From contig CM077116.1 of assembly GCA_039619475.1 (NCBI GenBank), forward strand, positions 168,347,363 to 168,411,362: DNA of 64,000 bases, given 5' to 3'. A program made the translations under genes and the position numbers. Below the pieces are notes generated by a model. It was not told where the DNA came from and did no database searches. It saw nothing but the letters and a program-made list of their open reading frames with translations. The stretch is from Icerya purchasi (taxonomy: Eukaryota > Arthropoda > Insecta > Hemiptera > Monophlebidae). Shown piece after piece: positions 45,545-55,581 of the stretch. Within the stretch, counting starts at the first letter, position 1; each line of letters begins with the position of its first letter.

Positions 45545-47170
45545 CGTGAATCCCCCGTCGTGGAGACATCGTGATTATGATCTGTCCATGTGATGTATGA
45601 GATGTCGCCACTGATCTCTTCGGTTGAGGGCCAGTCGAACACGTTCTACGAAACTTTTTCCTACAACTATCCGGATCATGACTGACCATCTGATTGAAAC
45701 GCGGCCACGTCTTCTTTTCCCTTCTACTTTTCCTTGCAGAATTCTCGTCTCCAATAATCCGTTCGCTCCTGTCACATGACTAAAGAGTATTTCAGCATTC
45801 TTCTAATTACTCCCGACGATAATTTTTTCGTTACGTCTATTTCTTGTAACACCGAGCTGTTTGTTCTTTTTTCTGTCCATGTTATTCATAATATACATCT
45901 CCAGCAGTACATTTCTAACGCATCTATCTTCTATCCATATCGGATTTACGTAGAGTCCGTGTTTCTGCGCCGTATAGAAATACTGAGAACACAGACTATT
46001 CACTAGTCTTATTTTTATTTTCTTTGATACCGCGAGATATATGCGTTTTAGTCGACACATAACACTTTTTGTTATGTTTGTTCTGTGTCTAATTCCGCTT
46101 CAGATCCCCCTCGATTTTCTACCATAGAACCTCAGATATATGTATGTGCTGTTTCACAATTTCCACGCCATTAATGTCATGCAAAATTCTGAACGATTGC
46201 CATTTTGCCTGTCTGTAATCATAATTTTCGTCTTATCTTTATTAATTATTAACCCCCATATTCAGCGTTGCATTTTTCAAGACAACTAAGAGTTTGCGCC
46301 ATACTGCTTAAGCTACCGAGGCTATTAGTGTTGTGTCGTCTGCATACCTGAGATTTGAAATCTAAACTGCTCCGATTGAAAACCCGCTGCTATCATTAGT
46401 CTGCAAAAATTCACGCATGATGTATTCTCCATAGATGTTATACAACAGTGGAGATAAGATGCAGCCTTGCCGTACACCGCATGATGGGTAAAAGTCTTCC
46501 GAGTATGTATTTTTATTTATTCGGACTTTTGACGTACCATGCTCATATAGATTTGCGATAAGGCGTACTAAATGTCTCTTGGTGCTCCCATTTCAATTAA
46601 GATCGGCCACAGTTTACTCCATTGAACAAAATCAAAAGCCTTTTTATAGTCCACAAAGCATAGTACCATTTTAACGTTTTATTCACGTGCTTTTCCTATT
46701 AGTAGCCGCATGTTCAAAATCTGCTCCCGTGTTCCCCTCCCTTTCATAAAGCCTGCTTGTTCCCATGGAATCTCGTTACGCACTAGATTATATAACCCCG
46801 CTCATGTATGATATTTAACATTACCTTGCTAACACGTGCGGAATTAATGATATTGTTCGGTAATTTTCACATTTTTTGCGAGATCCCTTCTTATGTAAAG
46901 TAATATATGTTGATCCACATGGTCTCTTCTGGCCATATACCGGATTTCCATATGTTATTGCAGATTGCGTGTATAGCATGTGCTTTCACTCCGCTTTTTT
47001 AAATATTTCCACAGGAATGTGATCGGGGCCGGGGGCCTTATTCCGCTTTAAATAGTTTATAGCATTTCGAACCTCTGTAAACAGAATAGGAGGCTCCAGT
47101 TCATCCATTAAGATGTTGTCATTAACTCCCTGAACTCCTTCTTCCGTGCTGTAAAACTTACAGTTAAAGG
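45545..47170 (-). mobile_element. Decayed RTE/Jockey-group LINE (RT)
   Basis: On the minus strand the sequence gives KMVLCFVDYKKAFDFVQW (near 46620-46665), CGVRQGCILSPLLYNIYGEY (near 46420-46480) and RYADDTT (near 46335-46350). Further on comes a C-terminus of the G-K-x-x-G-K-R-R-R-G-R type (45575-45775). The order is complete from the fingers to the tail, but every frame is interrupted. Similarity in style is to insect elements annotated as craniofacial-protein-like retrotransposons; the clade is uncertain. Confidence 0.7.
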
Positions 47171-47535
47171 TTAATAGTTTTGCAATTTGTCTTTATTTGA
47201 TGTTTAATTAAGTTTTTATGTATTCTCAAATTTTATTCTATTTTTATATAAAAATTCATAATTTCTAACAACTTCGATTAATTTAAATTATAAGTTAAAC
47301 AAAACTAAAACTAATAAATAATAATAATATACATTAAAGCAAATAAAACATAAATAATAACTTCAGTCGGAGAAAAAAAAGGTAATTCGAATAACATCAT
47401 TTTTTTCTCGCTTGCCTCTTTCAACTATTTTTCTAATAGTGATCAGTATTGTATTTAAATGTGCGGAAATCGATTTTTTTTAGAAAATACATTATACATT
47501 TCACATCCTCGCTGCACTAGACAACGAGCCTAAAG
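47171..47535. other. Intronic AT-rich DNA
   Basis: No repeat or coding remnant recognised. Confidence 0.5.
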
Positions 47536-47743
47536 GCCTAATTAATTTTTTTTTATTAAAAATATTTAATTAATTTTTTTTTATTAAAAATATTTAATTA
47601 ATTTTTTTTTATTAAAAATATTATAAAAAACGTGTATTACAGAAATTATATTTTAAAAATATTAAAAATAGCCGACATGTTTCGAAGTGACGTACTCCAT
47701 AATCATGGCATTGTAAAGACAATGATACAGAAAAAAAATATAC

Positions 47744-47790
<47 letters not shown>
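47536..47790. repeat. Triplicated AT unit, hairpin-arm copy and (TA)n
   Basis: A unit of about 31 bp (TTAATTAATTT, T-run, ATTAAAAATATTT) is repeated three times (about 47536-47625). It is followed by one arm (47626-47715) of the palindromic repeat found at 31958-32170, then a (TA)n tract (about 47748-47789). The ORFs here are artefacts. Confidence 0.85.
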
Positions 47791-47793
<3 letters not shown>

Positions 47794-49022
47794 AGCTTTT
47801 TTTTTAATTTAAAAGGTTGAATATTAAGAAGTAGATAAGGAGGGAAATTTAGGGTACGAAATGTGTGCATTATGAAAGTAATCTTAGCTTTTTTAAAAAA
47901 TAGTGAAAATGAGTACAAATCATAAATCCTTGGCGTAAAAAAGTAAAACTTTATTTAAAAATGGAGTATTATTTATATTGAAAGTTTAATGAAGTATATA
48001 TCGATAAAAGATATTCGATATTTTTCTGCGATCGAAATGAACTAAGAAAATCAGCGTTACTTTTGTTGAAGCAAAAACCAAAACTAAACTGATTTATATT
48101 TTTTTTCTAACCGAATCGAGATAACAAAAAAAAAAAACCCTGATATGAAATATCTGAAACAAGCCGGCATTTTTGAATGTTACAGTTTGCTTTTTTAACC
48201 AAATTATGAATTTTACTTGGTACATTCATGAGTTAAATGTAAAATGGTAGCACGGATTGTTATTTTTTAAGAAACTTGAATTTAAAAAATTCATCTGCTA
48301 TTAAAAGCTTTATCGTAAAATTAATTTAGAGAAAAACATTTAATTTTTTAATACTTTCGAGTATAATAGCATGAATCTCGTCAACGATAGTAAAAGATTA
48401 ACAAGAAAAAATAGTGCTGTTGGAAATTTCTGTAAGAATTTCTCGACATTTTAATCATTGCATTTTTCGCCGAAATAAATGGACCCTCAGTGATCGAGAA
48501 AGAAAAAAAACGCGATATAAAATACGATAGAAATTTGTTAATATTTTTCAGGAAAAAAATGTTTCGGATTCGATGTAACTAAAAGTTTTATATAATTTTA
48601 ATTCTTCCGACACGTACGGAATCTTCGATATTTTCGATAGATCGTATCAGACAATATATATTGAATTATCGATCGATATTCATAACGCCATAAGTCAGAA
48701 CTGTGTGTGTGTTTGATTTATTTTAGCCGAATTTTTTCCCCCCTTACGTAAAAATACATGATTTGCTCGGCATTAGGAATAGCAGAAATAAAATTCAGAC
48801 GAATTCATTGACATACCAGACGCAAATTTTAATATACCGCGGAGGTTACGGACGCGATCTCCAGCCAGTCCCTTCCTGCTGCTGTAAAACCACCTTGATC
48901 TCTTTACATCCTCCCACGAGGGCTTTGCGAAGTCACTCATTCAGAATATGATCCCTTATCTTGATCATTTCACAGTCGCACGCAGCATCATCCCTGAACA
49001 ACTGCACACCAACTCGCACTTA
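47791..49022. other. Arrestin intron 2, no clear element
   Basis: AT-rich. Around 48830-49010 the composition becomes more mixed; this may be flanking or 5' sequence of the LINE that follows. A TAG near 49020 ends the upstream extension of that element's frame. Confidence 0.4.
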
Positions 49023-51473
49023 GCGACGTTTTATTAATTCCCGCATTTATTGCGCTGTTCAAAGTAGTCTTTTCAATTCCTTCCTTTCAAAGGGTATAAC
49101 TCCTTCCTCCTGGAATTCTTTTATCGTAATTCCCATTCCTAAGAAAAATTCTTCCCTACGTCCTATCTCCCTGGCATCCTGTATTAGAAAACTATTTGAG
49201 GGTATGCTCAACAAACGCCTTGTTTGGTGGCTAGAGCATAATAATATATTCCCTATTAATATGTTCGGCTTTCGGCCTGGTATTGGCCCTTCTGATTGTG
49301 TTAGTCTTTTCGTTTCCCACATATACAAATCTTTTATCCAAAAACATTTCACCCTAGCTTCCTTTATTGATGTTTCCTCTGCTTTCGATAATGTTCATCT
49401 TCCCACTCTAAGAGATAAAATGACGGCAATTAATATCCCAATTAAATTCTCTTCCCTTATTATCAATCTCATGTCAAATCGTTCTATCCACTTCTCCTCT
49501 CCATCTCTTAATGCTCCAAGAAAGGTTTTCCGAGGTCTTCCTCAGGGTTCCTCCCTCAGTCCTACTCTTTTTAACATCTATACTATCAGTATAGCTTCTC
49601 TTCCTTTAAATTCCTATTCCTTATTCTTTGCGGACGACATTCTCCTGTTTTCCTCGTCTGAGGATGTTTTAGCAGCCTATGAAGCACTCAGTTCGTCGCT
49701 CATTGTGCTGGAACATTCTCTCTCCTTAATTAATCTTTCAATTTCTCCCTCTAAGTCTTCTTATACTATTTTTACCCTCCGTCCCTATAACCCTGCTTTG
49801 GTCAACCTATCCTTAAACAATGTATCTCTTTCCCGTGTTAATTGCTTTTGTTATCTCGGCGTCTTTCTTGATAGTCGTTTGTCCTTCTCTGAACACATCA
49901 AATATCTTTCTGCTTCCACTATTAAAAGGTTAAACTTGCTGAAAGCCCTGTCGCCAACTAAATGGGGTGGCGATCCCTATATTCTTATTTCCCTTTACAA
50001 ATCTATTATCCGTTCCAAATTTGATTATTGTTCTTTTATTTATGGTAGTGCGTCCAAGACACGTCTTTCCAAACTAGATGTAATTCAGAATTCTTGCCTT
50101 CGTCTCTGTCTTGGCGCTCTTAAATCCTCTCCAACCACTGCTATTCTTGCTGAATCCAATTCGTCACCCCTATCCATTCGTAGATCTTATTTAGGCTATC
50201 GTTTCCTTGTTAAACGTCTTCCTCTCGCATCCTCTACCCTTGTTCAGTCTTATCTTTCGATTTATAATAGCTGGCGCTTCACTCCCAGCAAAACCCCTAT
50301 TCTGGCTTTTATTTCACATCGTCTAGGTTCATTTTGGCCGTATATTATCTCGTTCAATAATCTCCCTTATTTTTCCTTCGACTTCGCTGACATCTGTCAT
50401 CCTCCTAAGGTATTTATCCTCCCCTCATTTGCAAAAAATCTCCCCCAAGCCGTAATTAAACAGGTATTCTACAGCACTATCAATTCCCTATTTCTCTCTC
50501 ATGTTACCATTTACACGGATGGTTCGAGGGGGCCTGGTGGTGTTGGTGCTTCTTTCATCCTTCCTGATTTTAACCTCTCAGAATCTTTTCGACTTCCTTA
50601 TTTCTGTTCCATATTCACAGCCGAGTTGTTGGCTATCCTTCGCTCTATTATTTTCATTTCCTCGAATCAATTTTCCTCTAAGTTTTTAATTATTTCTGAC
50701 TCTTTGAGCGCCCTTCAGGCCATATCCTCTCCCCTTCCTGATCATTCGTGTGACTTTGTTATCCTCCGTATACGTTCACTCATTCACAATCTTTCCTATC
50801 TCCATTCAGTCAATATTGATCTGCTGTGGGTACCTGGCCACTCGGGCATATTTGGCAATGAAACGGCTGATTCCTTGGCTCGGGCTGCTGCTGCTTCCTC
50901 TCGTCTTTTTTTTAAAAAAATTCCATCCGTTAACCTGCTATCAGTTTGTAAAAGCTTTCATATCCGATTTTGGTCGGATACCTATGTTTCTTCTTTTTCC
51001 AACAGTTGTTCCTTTTACCTGTCAGTCCAGCCTACTCTTCCTTCATATTCATGGTTTCTTTTACATCCCTCCCTTCGTCGTTCTGAAGTTGTTTCCATTG
51101 TTCGTATGCGCTTTGGCCATTCTTTGCTGCCTTCTTCCAGATTTCGTTTCTCCTTGATTTCTTCTCCACACTGTCCTCTCCATCCGGATGATGCAATTAT
51201 TTGCGACGCTGATCATGTGTTCTTCCAGTGTTCATCCCTCTCGGTGGAGCATTCTACCTTATATTCTTATTTGCTTAAGCTTGGACTTCCTACCCCTTAT
51301 TGTGCATCCTATATCCTGTCCTTTCCTTCCCCACTAATTATTCCTGCTATTTGTTCCTTTTTAGTTAAAATCTCTGATCGAATCAAAATATAACCGACTT
51401 CTTTCCTTACCTTTTGTTTCTGGGTAAAGGTCCTTGGTTGACGAGCACAAAAAAAAAAAAAAAAAAAAAAAAA
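49023..51473 (+). mobile_element. R1/I-group LINE, 5'-truncated, well preserved
   Basis: A single uninterrupted frame runs from about 49023 to the TAA at 51391-51393. A short 3' untranslated block (GGTCCTTGGTTGACGAGC) and an A24-type tail (about 51450-51473) follow. The endonuclease and ORF1 are missing, so it arose by incomplete reverse transcription. It is the best copy of a family also represented at 20.5-25.2, 32.5-33.0 and 53.7-61.0 kb, and is probably the youngest. It is inserted in arrestin intron 2 in sense orientation, 255 bp before exon 3. Confidence 0.92.
49204..51393 (+). CDS. LINE reverse transcriptase-RNase H (partial ORF2)
   Basis: 729 codons from the ATG at 49204; the frame is open another 60 codons upstream (SLRPISLASCIRKLFEG), so this ATG is internal. 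Reverse transcriptase: FGFRPGIGPSDCVSLFV, FIDVSSAFDNVHL, GLPQGSSLSPTLFNIY, and the catalytic LFFADDILLF (about residues 138-147). The RNase H active-site residues are all present: YTDGSRGPGG (about 437), AELLAI (about 473), SDSLSAL (about 498) and GNETADSLA (about 552). A C-terminal Cys/His region (CPLHPDDAIICDADHVFFQC) follows. No stop or shift is seen, but without the endonuclease and promoter it is presumably inactive. Confidence 0.92.
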   Translation: MLNKRLVWWLEHNNIFPINMFGFRPGIGPSDCVSLFVSHIYKSFIQKHFTLASFIDVSSAFDNVHLPTLRDKMTAINIPIKFSSLIINLMSNRSIHFSSPSLNAPRKVFRGLPQGSSLSPTLFNIYTISIASLPLNSYSLFFADDILLFSSSEDVLAAYEALSSSLIVLEHSLSLINLSISPSKSSYTIFTLRPYNPALVNLSLNNVSLSRVNCFCYLGVFLDSRLSFSEHIKYLSASTIKRLNLLKALSPTKWGGDPYILISLYKSIIRSKFDYCSFIYGSASKTRLSKLDVIQNSCLRLCLGALKSSPTTAILAESNSSPLSIRRSYLGYRFLVKRLPLASSTLVQSYLSIYNSWRFTPSKTPILAFISHRLGSFWPYIISFNNLPYFSFDFADICHPPKVFILPSFAKNLPQAVIKQVFYSTINSLFLSHVTIYTDGSRGPGGVGASFILPDFNLSESFRLPYFCSIFTAELLAILRSIIFISSNQFSSKFLIISDSLSALQAISSPLPDHSCDFVILRIRSLIHNLSYLHSVNIDLLWVPGHSGIFGNETADSLARAAAASSRLFFKKIPSVNLLSVCKSFHIRFWSDTYVSSFSNSCSFYLSVQPTLPSYSWFLLHPSLRRSEVVSIVRMRFGHSLLPSSRFRFSLISSPHCPLHPDDAIICDADHVFFQCSSLSVEHSTLYSYLLKLGLPTPYCASYILSFPSPLIIPAICSFLVKISDRIKI

Positions 51474-51728
51474 GTATTTCGCAATATTTTTTTTATTTCG
51501 ATTAAAAAAGGAACTGCAATCTAAACGAAATGTTCGCAATAAAATTGAATTAGCTTTATTTAATATAATATTGAATTTTATGCGGAAAATTTTAACTGCA
51601 GATTTTTAAATTATAATTTAATCGTATCGATTAAAATTTCAATACGCGTTTTAAATTTTTCCGGTGAGATTCGACAAACCGCGTTGACCAAAATGTGGCT
51701 ATTAATACGCGTTACATTGCTTTAACAG

Positions 51729-51913
51729 GATAGTTTAATCGTCAAGCACGGTCCGGGAAATACATTTCCATTTCTACTTCACTTTCCGGATCATTCGCCG
51801 ATTTCTGTCATTTTGCAAACCGGCAAGGGCGACGAAAAGTCTAAACCGTGCGGAATACATTATTACATTCGAGTATTTATTGGTAAATCGGAAATCGATC
51901 GACCGCATAAAAG
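51729..51913 (+). CDS. Arrestin, coding exon 3
   Basis: The acceptor TTTAACAG ends at 51728. The exon opens in phase 0, matching exon 2. It reads GPGNTFPFLLHFPDHSPISV, LQTGKG and KPCGIHYYIRVFIG, then DRPHKR, which follows the arrestin N-domain order (G-x-x-(A/T)-(Y/F)-P-F...H-F-P...P-x-S-V-x-L-Q...K-P-x-G-(V/I)...H-K-R). It ends at AAAAG|GTACAC (GT at 51914), phase 2, directly after HKR. It is too short for the usual start-codon scan and shows no frameshift. The C-domain exons are not in the window. Exon 3 lies only 255 bp beyond the poly(A) tail of a LINE inserted in intron 2. Arrestins are usually about 370-420 residues; about 155 are seen here. Confidence 0.92.
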
Positions 51914-52537
51914 GTACACCATGTATAATGTCGTAACAACATATCTATATATATAAAATTTACATCGCTGCTGAATTTTTCTAAAGCTTCGATCTGTTTA
52001 TCTGCCGGTGTATATTTTCGATTTTGTTACTTAAATGAAAAAAAATATTTTGACCAATCGGCTAGTCGGATAATCGGAACGCGATTTTTAACTTTAAGAA
52101 AACAAATTTGTAAATGATCAGTCCTTGCTAATATAATTTTGTCAATTCATTTTTTTAAACAATTGCTATTAGCCGATTTTCATGTTTGGCATAAAAAATA
52201 AATAAACAAAAAAGGGAAAAACAAAAAAAGTGTGTGCATACGATTTCAACCAAATTATAATTTAGGATATTTTTACTCACTTCGCTGCTTTTTAAATATA
52301 AATAAATCTAATCAATTTTCGGTTTGACCTATTCGGTTCATGTTCGTTACTTATTAATTATTTGAATAAAGCTGGTATTTTGAGTAAATTCGCTGCTATT
52401 TGAAATAATATAATAAAACAAACCAGAAATTCACACACATCACGATACGTCAACAATAAAAAAAAACGGTTATATATAATATTTTTATTGGGAATATATT
52501 AGCGCATTAAATGTTGCAGAAATTATAACCCGGTATA
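51914..52537. other. Arrestin intron 3, start
   Basis: AT-rich intronic sequence after exon 3. No candidate for the next arrestin exon was found from here to the end of the window. Confidence 0.5.
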
Positions 52538-52985
52538 AAATGCTTTTTTTACAAAAAATACATACCGATACTTGAAGGTTTATTATACAAATTTAAAAAT
52601 GCACTAAAAAGTAAAAAATAATTACTCCCGATAAAATATATATATCAGAGTGATATAACACCTTAAGGGGGTGATATCGTAATTCTTATACAACATTAAT
52701 TTTTTGGAGTTGGAATTAAATTCGTGTTACTATATCTAGGAACAATTTAATAAACATTTAACGCAGTTTTTAATTATTCTTTTAATATGAATTTAATTCC
52801 AACTCTAATTAAGGTTTTAATGTTGTATAAGAATTACGATATCACCCTTAAGGTGTTATATCACTCTGATAGGTATATATTTTTTATCGGGAGTAATTAT
52901 TTTTTACTTTTTAGTGCATTTTTAAATTTTTATAATAAACCTCGAAGTGTCGGTATTTATTTTTTGTAAAAAAGCATTTTATTTT
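52538..52985. repeat. Inverted-repeat (foldback) element
   Basis: The left arm (about 52538-52725) and right arm (about 52790-52985) are imperfect complements. They share TTAGTGCATTTTTAAA, CGGGAGTAATTATTTTTTAC, TATCACTCTGATA, TAAGGTGTTATATCAC and TGTTGTATAAGAATTACGAT. A spacer of about 65 bp lies between. No coding content; probably a MITE-like insertion. Confidence 0.88.
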
Positions 52986-53104
52986 TTACTTTTTAGTGCA
53001 TTTTTATTCAATTAAATTAAAACATTTTAATAAGAGCAGATATTTCCGTGGTGTGAAAACATCAAAAGCTACATTTCCATGGTAATTTGGCAAATTTATG
53101 GTAT

Positions 53105-53324
53105 TTTAAGTCAATAAATCTAATCCGACGGTGAAAGCAATCATGAATGAAAAGCATCCAAAAAGCTTCAATCTCCCGCATTACTATTAAGGATAACTCA
53201 AAAACTACCGGTCAGATCTTGATCAAATTTAAATGGGACCATCACATGAGAAACATCACCTTTCAAATAAAAGAAGAATCATCAAAATCGGTTCACCTAG
53301 AAGATAGTTCTGTGGTAACACACA

Positions 53325-53361
<37 letters not shown>

Positions 53362-53420
53362 AAAAAAAATACAGTCGAATTGAATACCTCCTCCTTTTTT
53401 GAAGTCGGTTAAAAAACAAC
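53105..53420 (+). mobile_element. Interspersed repeat with (AAAT)n tail
   Basis: A frame (53147-53341) reads TTGQILIKFKWDHHMRNITF, SSKSVHLEDSSVVTHIK, then a tract of AAAT units (about 53327-53362) and a terminal block CGAATTGAATACCTCCTCC, ending in GAAGTCGGTTAAAAAA. I recall this terminal block from interspersed repeats of many insects, especially moths. The class (LINE tail, SINE or MITE) is not settled here. It is not a host gene. Confidence 0.6.
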
Positions 53421-55581
53421 TGTTTCAAAAGCAATTAATAAAAGCCAAAATTAAACGTAAACGTTGTCAAAAAGATCAACCGATTAATGAAAAGGAAATA
53501 AAAACTGAAACTACCAAATTTTTTCAACTTTGTTTGCTTTTCCTTTTTTTTCTTTAGCCCTCCGATAAAAATGAACGTTGTTACGTTAAACGGAAGCAAA
53601 CATAAAATAAATAATGCTTATCCATTTATCCATTTCCGCTTAATTTTTAAAATTGATATTTTTTTTTTTAATTTTGGGCGCGTCACCAAAAGACCTTTAC
53701 CTAACAGTAAAAAAAAGGAGAGGATCAGTTAAATACTAATTCGATCAAAAATAGCAAGAAAGAAGGAAGCGAGTACTGAGATAACGGATTGGCTGGGAGG
53801 GAAGAAACAGGATGTAGAAAGCGCAATAAAAACCAGGAAACCCGAAGGATAATAAATGTGAATAAAGAATAACACGTTCAGACGAGAGGGAAGAACATTC
53901 GAAGAAAATGTGGTTGGGATCACAGACAACTTCGTGATTCGGATGAAAATCTCAGTTCGGAGAGGGAATTAAATGAAAAGGAAAACGTGAGGACGATGAC
54001 CGGATACGATTAAGGAGCAAACGAATAATAAAAATTATAACGGAATTTCGTAGAATAGGAAAGTCGTAAAACCAAGAGTAGGTAGGAAAATTTGGCTAGA
54101 TGAACAGATAGAAGGAATGGTTGTTATAGAAGGAAGAAGCATAAATATTTGGTCGGATCTAGTATGAAAATTTAACTGTATGAGTAGTAAGTTGGAGCGG
54201 TAATTTTACTAAAATAGAGACGTGAGAAAGAAGCAATTCTAACCAAGGAATTCGCCATCTCATTATCCTCAATGCTCACATGACCAGAGGCCCAGATCAA
54301 ATCAACATGGATGGAATGGAGAATATGCAGACTATAGATAAATGATCGAATACAAAGAGCGACAAAATCACAGGAGTAAATGAGAAAGGAAAAAGAAACA
54401 GCTTAGAGGGCAATCATGGAGTCGAAGATAATTAAATAGTTGGAAAAAGAACAATGCGAAGGTATATAGATAACGTAAGATGACGATAAGTTCAGCGGTA
54501 AAGACGGTATAGAAGGAAGGAAGACGAAAAGACTAAGTGATTAATGTCAGGGAAAATAAATGAGGCTTAAACTCCACCAGAGCCTCTCGAACGATCGGTA
54601 AATATGGCCTTGTGGGAGTGAAATAAAGACTTGATGGGACTATGGAATTCCTGCTTGATTACAGATCTGGAGAGAAATTTAGCAGAAGGAGGAAAATACG
54701 TTGGGAGGATGGAATGGCGAAGTCAAAGGAAAAGTAAGGAAGATTATTAGTCGAAATAGTATAAGATACAAAGAAATACGCGATAGGATAGGAATTTTCT
54801 TAGGAGCTGCCAGTCATGTAAAATAGAAAGGTAGGAAGGAATAAGTCTAGAGGACATCAGCGAAAGACGTAGGAAAAGAAAACGATATCCTAAAAAGGAT
54901 CTACGAATGAAAAGGCGAGGCGTTTTGGATTCAGCAAGGAGTGCAAGTATTGTGGAAGACGGGAATTCTGAATAATATGCAGCTTGAACAGAAGAGATTT
55001 AGAGATGTCATAGATAAAAGAGCAATAATAAAATTTAGAGCGAATAATGAATTTGCAAAGGGAAATAAGAAGGAGAGGGTGGGGCTCCCATCTAGTAGGA
55101 TAGAGGCCCTTTAATAGGTTCAATCTCTTAGAAGTAGAGAAAGAAAGGAAATGAATTGTAAACGACTATTTAGGAAAACACCGAAACAGCGAAAACAATC
55201 TTTAAGAGGGATGAGTGTAGAGTTTAAGGAAGACACTTGCTGGATTGTAAGGGCGAAGAGAAAAAACAGTGCAGGAAGACTTTGAAAGAGAAATTGAAAG
55301 CTGAAGCGAGGAAAAGACTGTTCAAATATAATTAAAGATAAATTAACTTTCTCATTTGCGTATTCTCGACAACACGAGAGGAAAAGAAGAACAAAATGTC
55401 ATCGACAAAGAACAATGAGCAGGAATCCGTAAAGAGAGAAACAGCTGAGATGACATAAATATTGAAGAAAATAGGACTGAGGTAGGAACCTTGAGGAAAA
55501 CTTCGAAAGACAATTCTAAAAGCTTGAAGAAACGGAGAAGAGAAATGCATGTATCGGTTCGGCATGAGATTGATAAAGATA

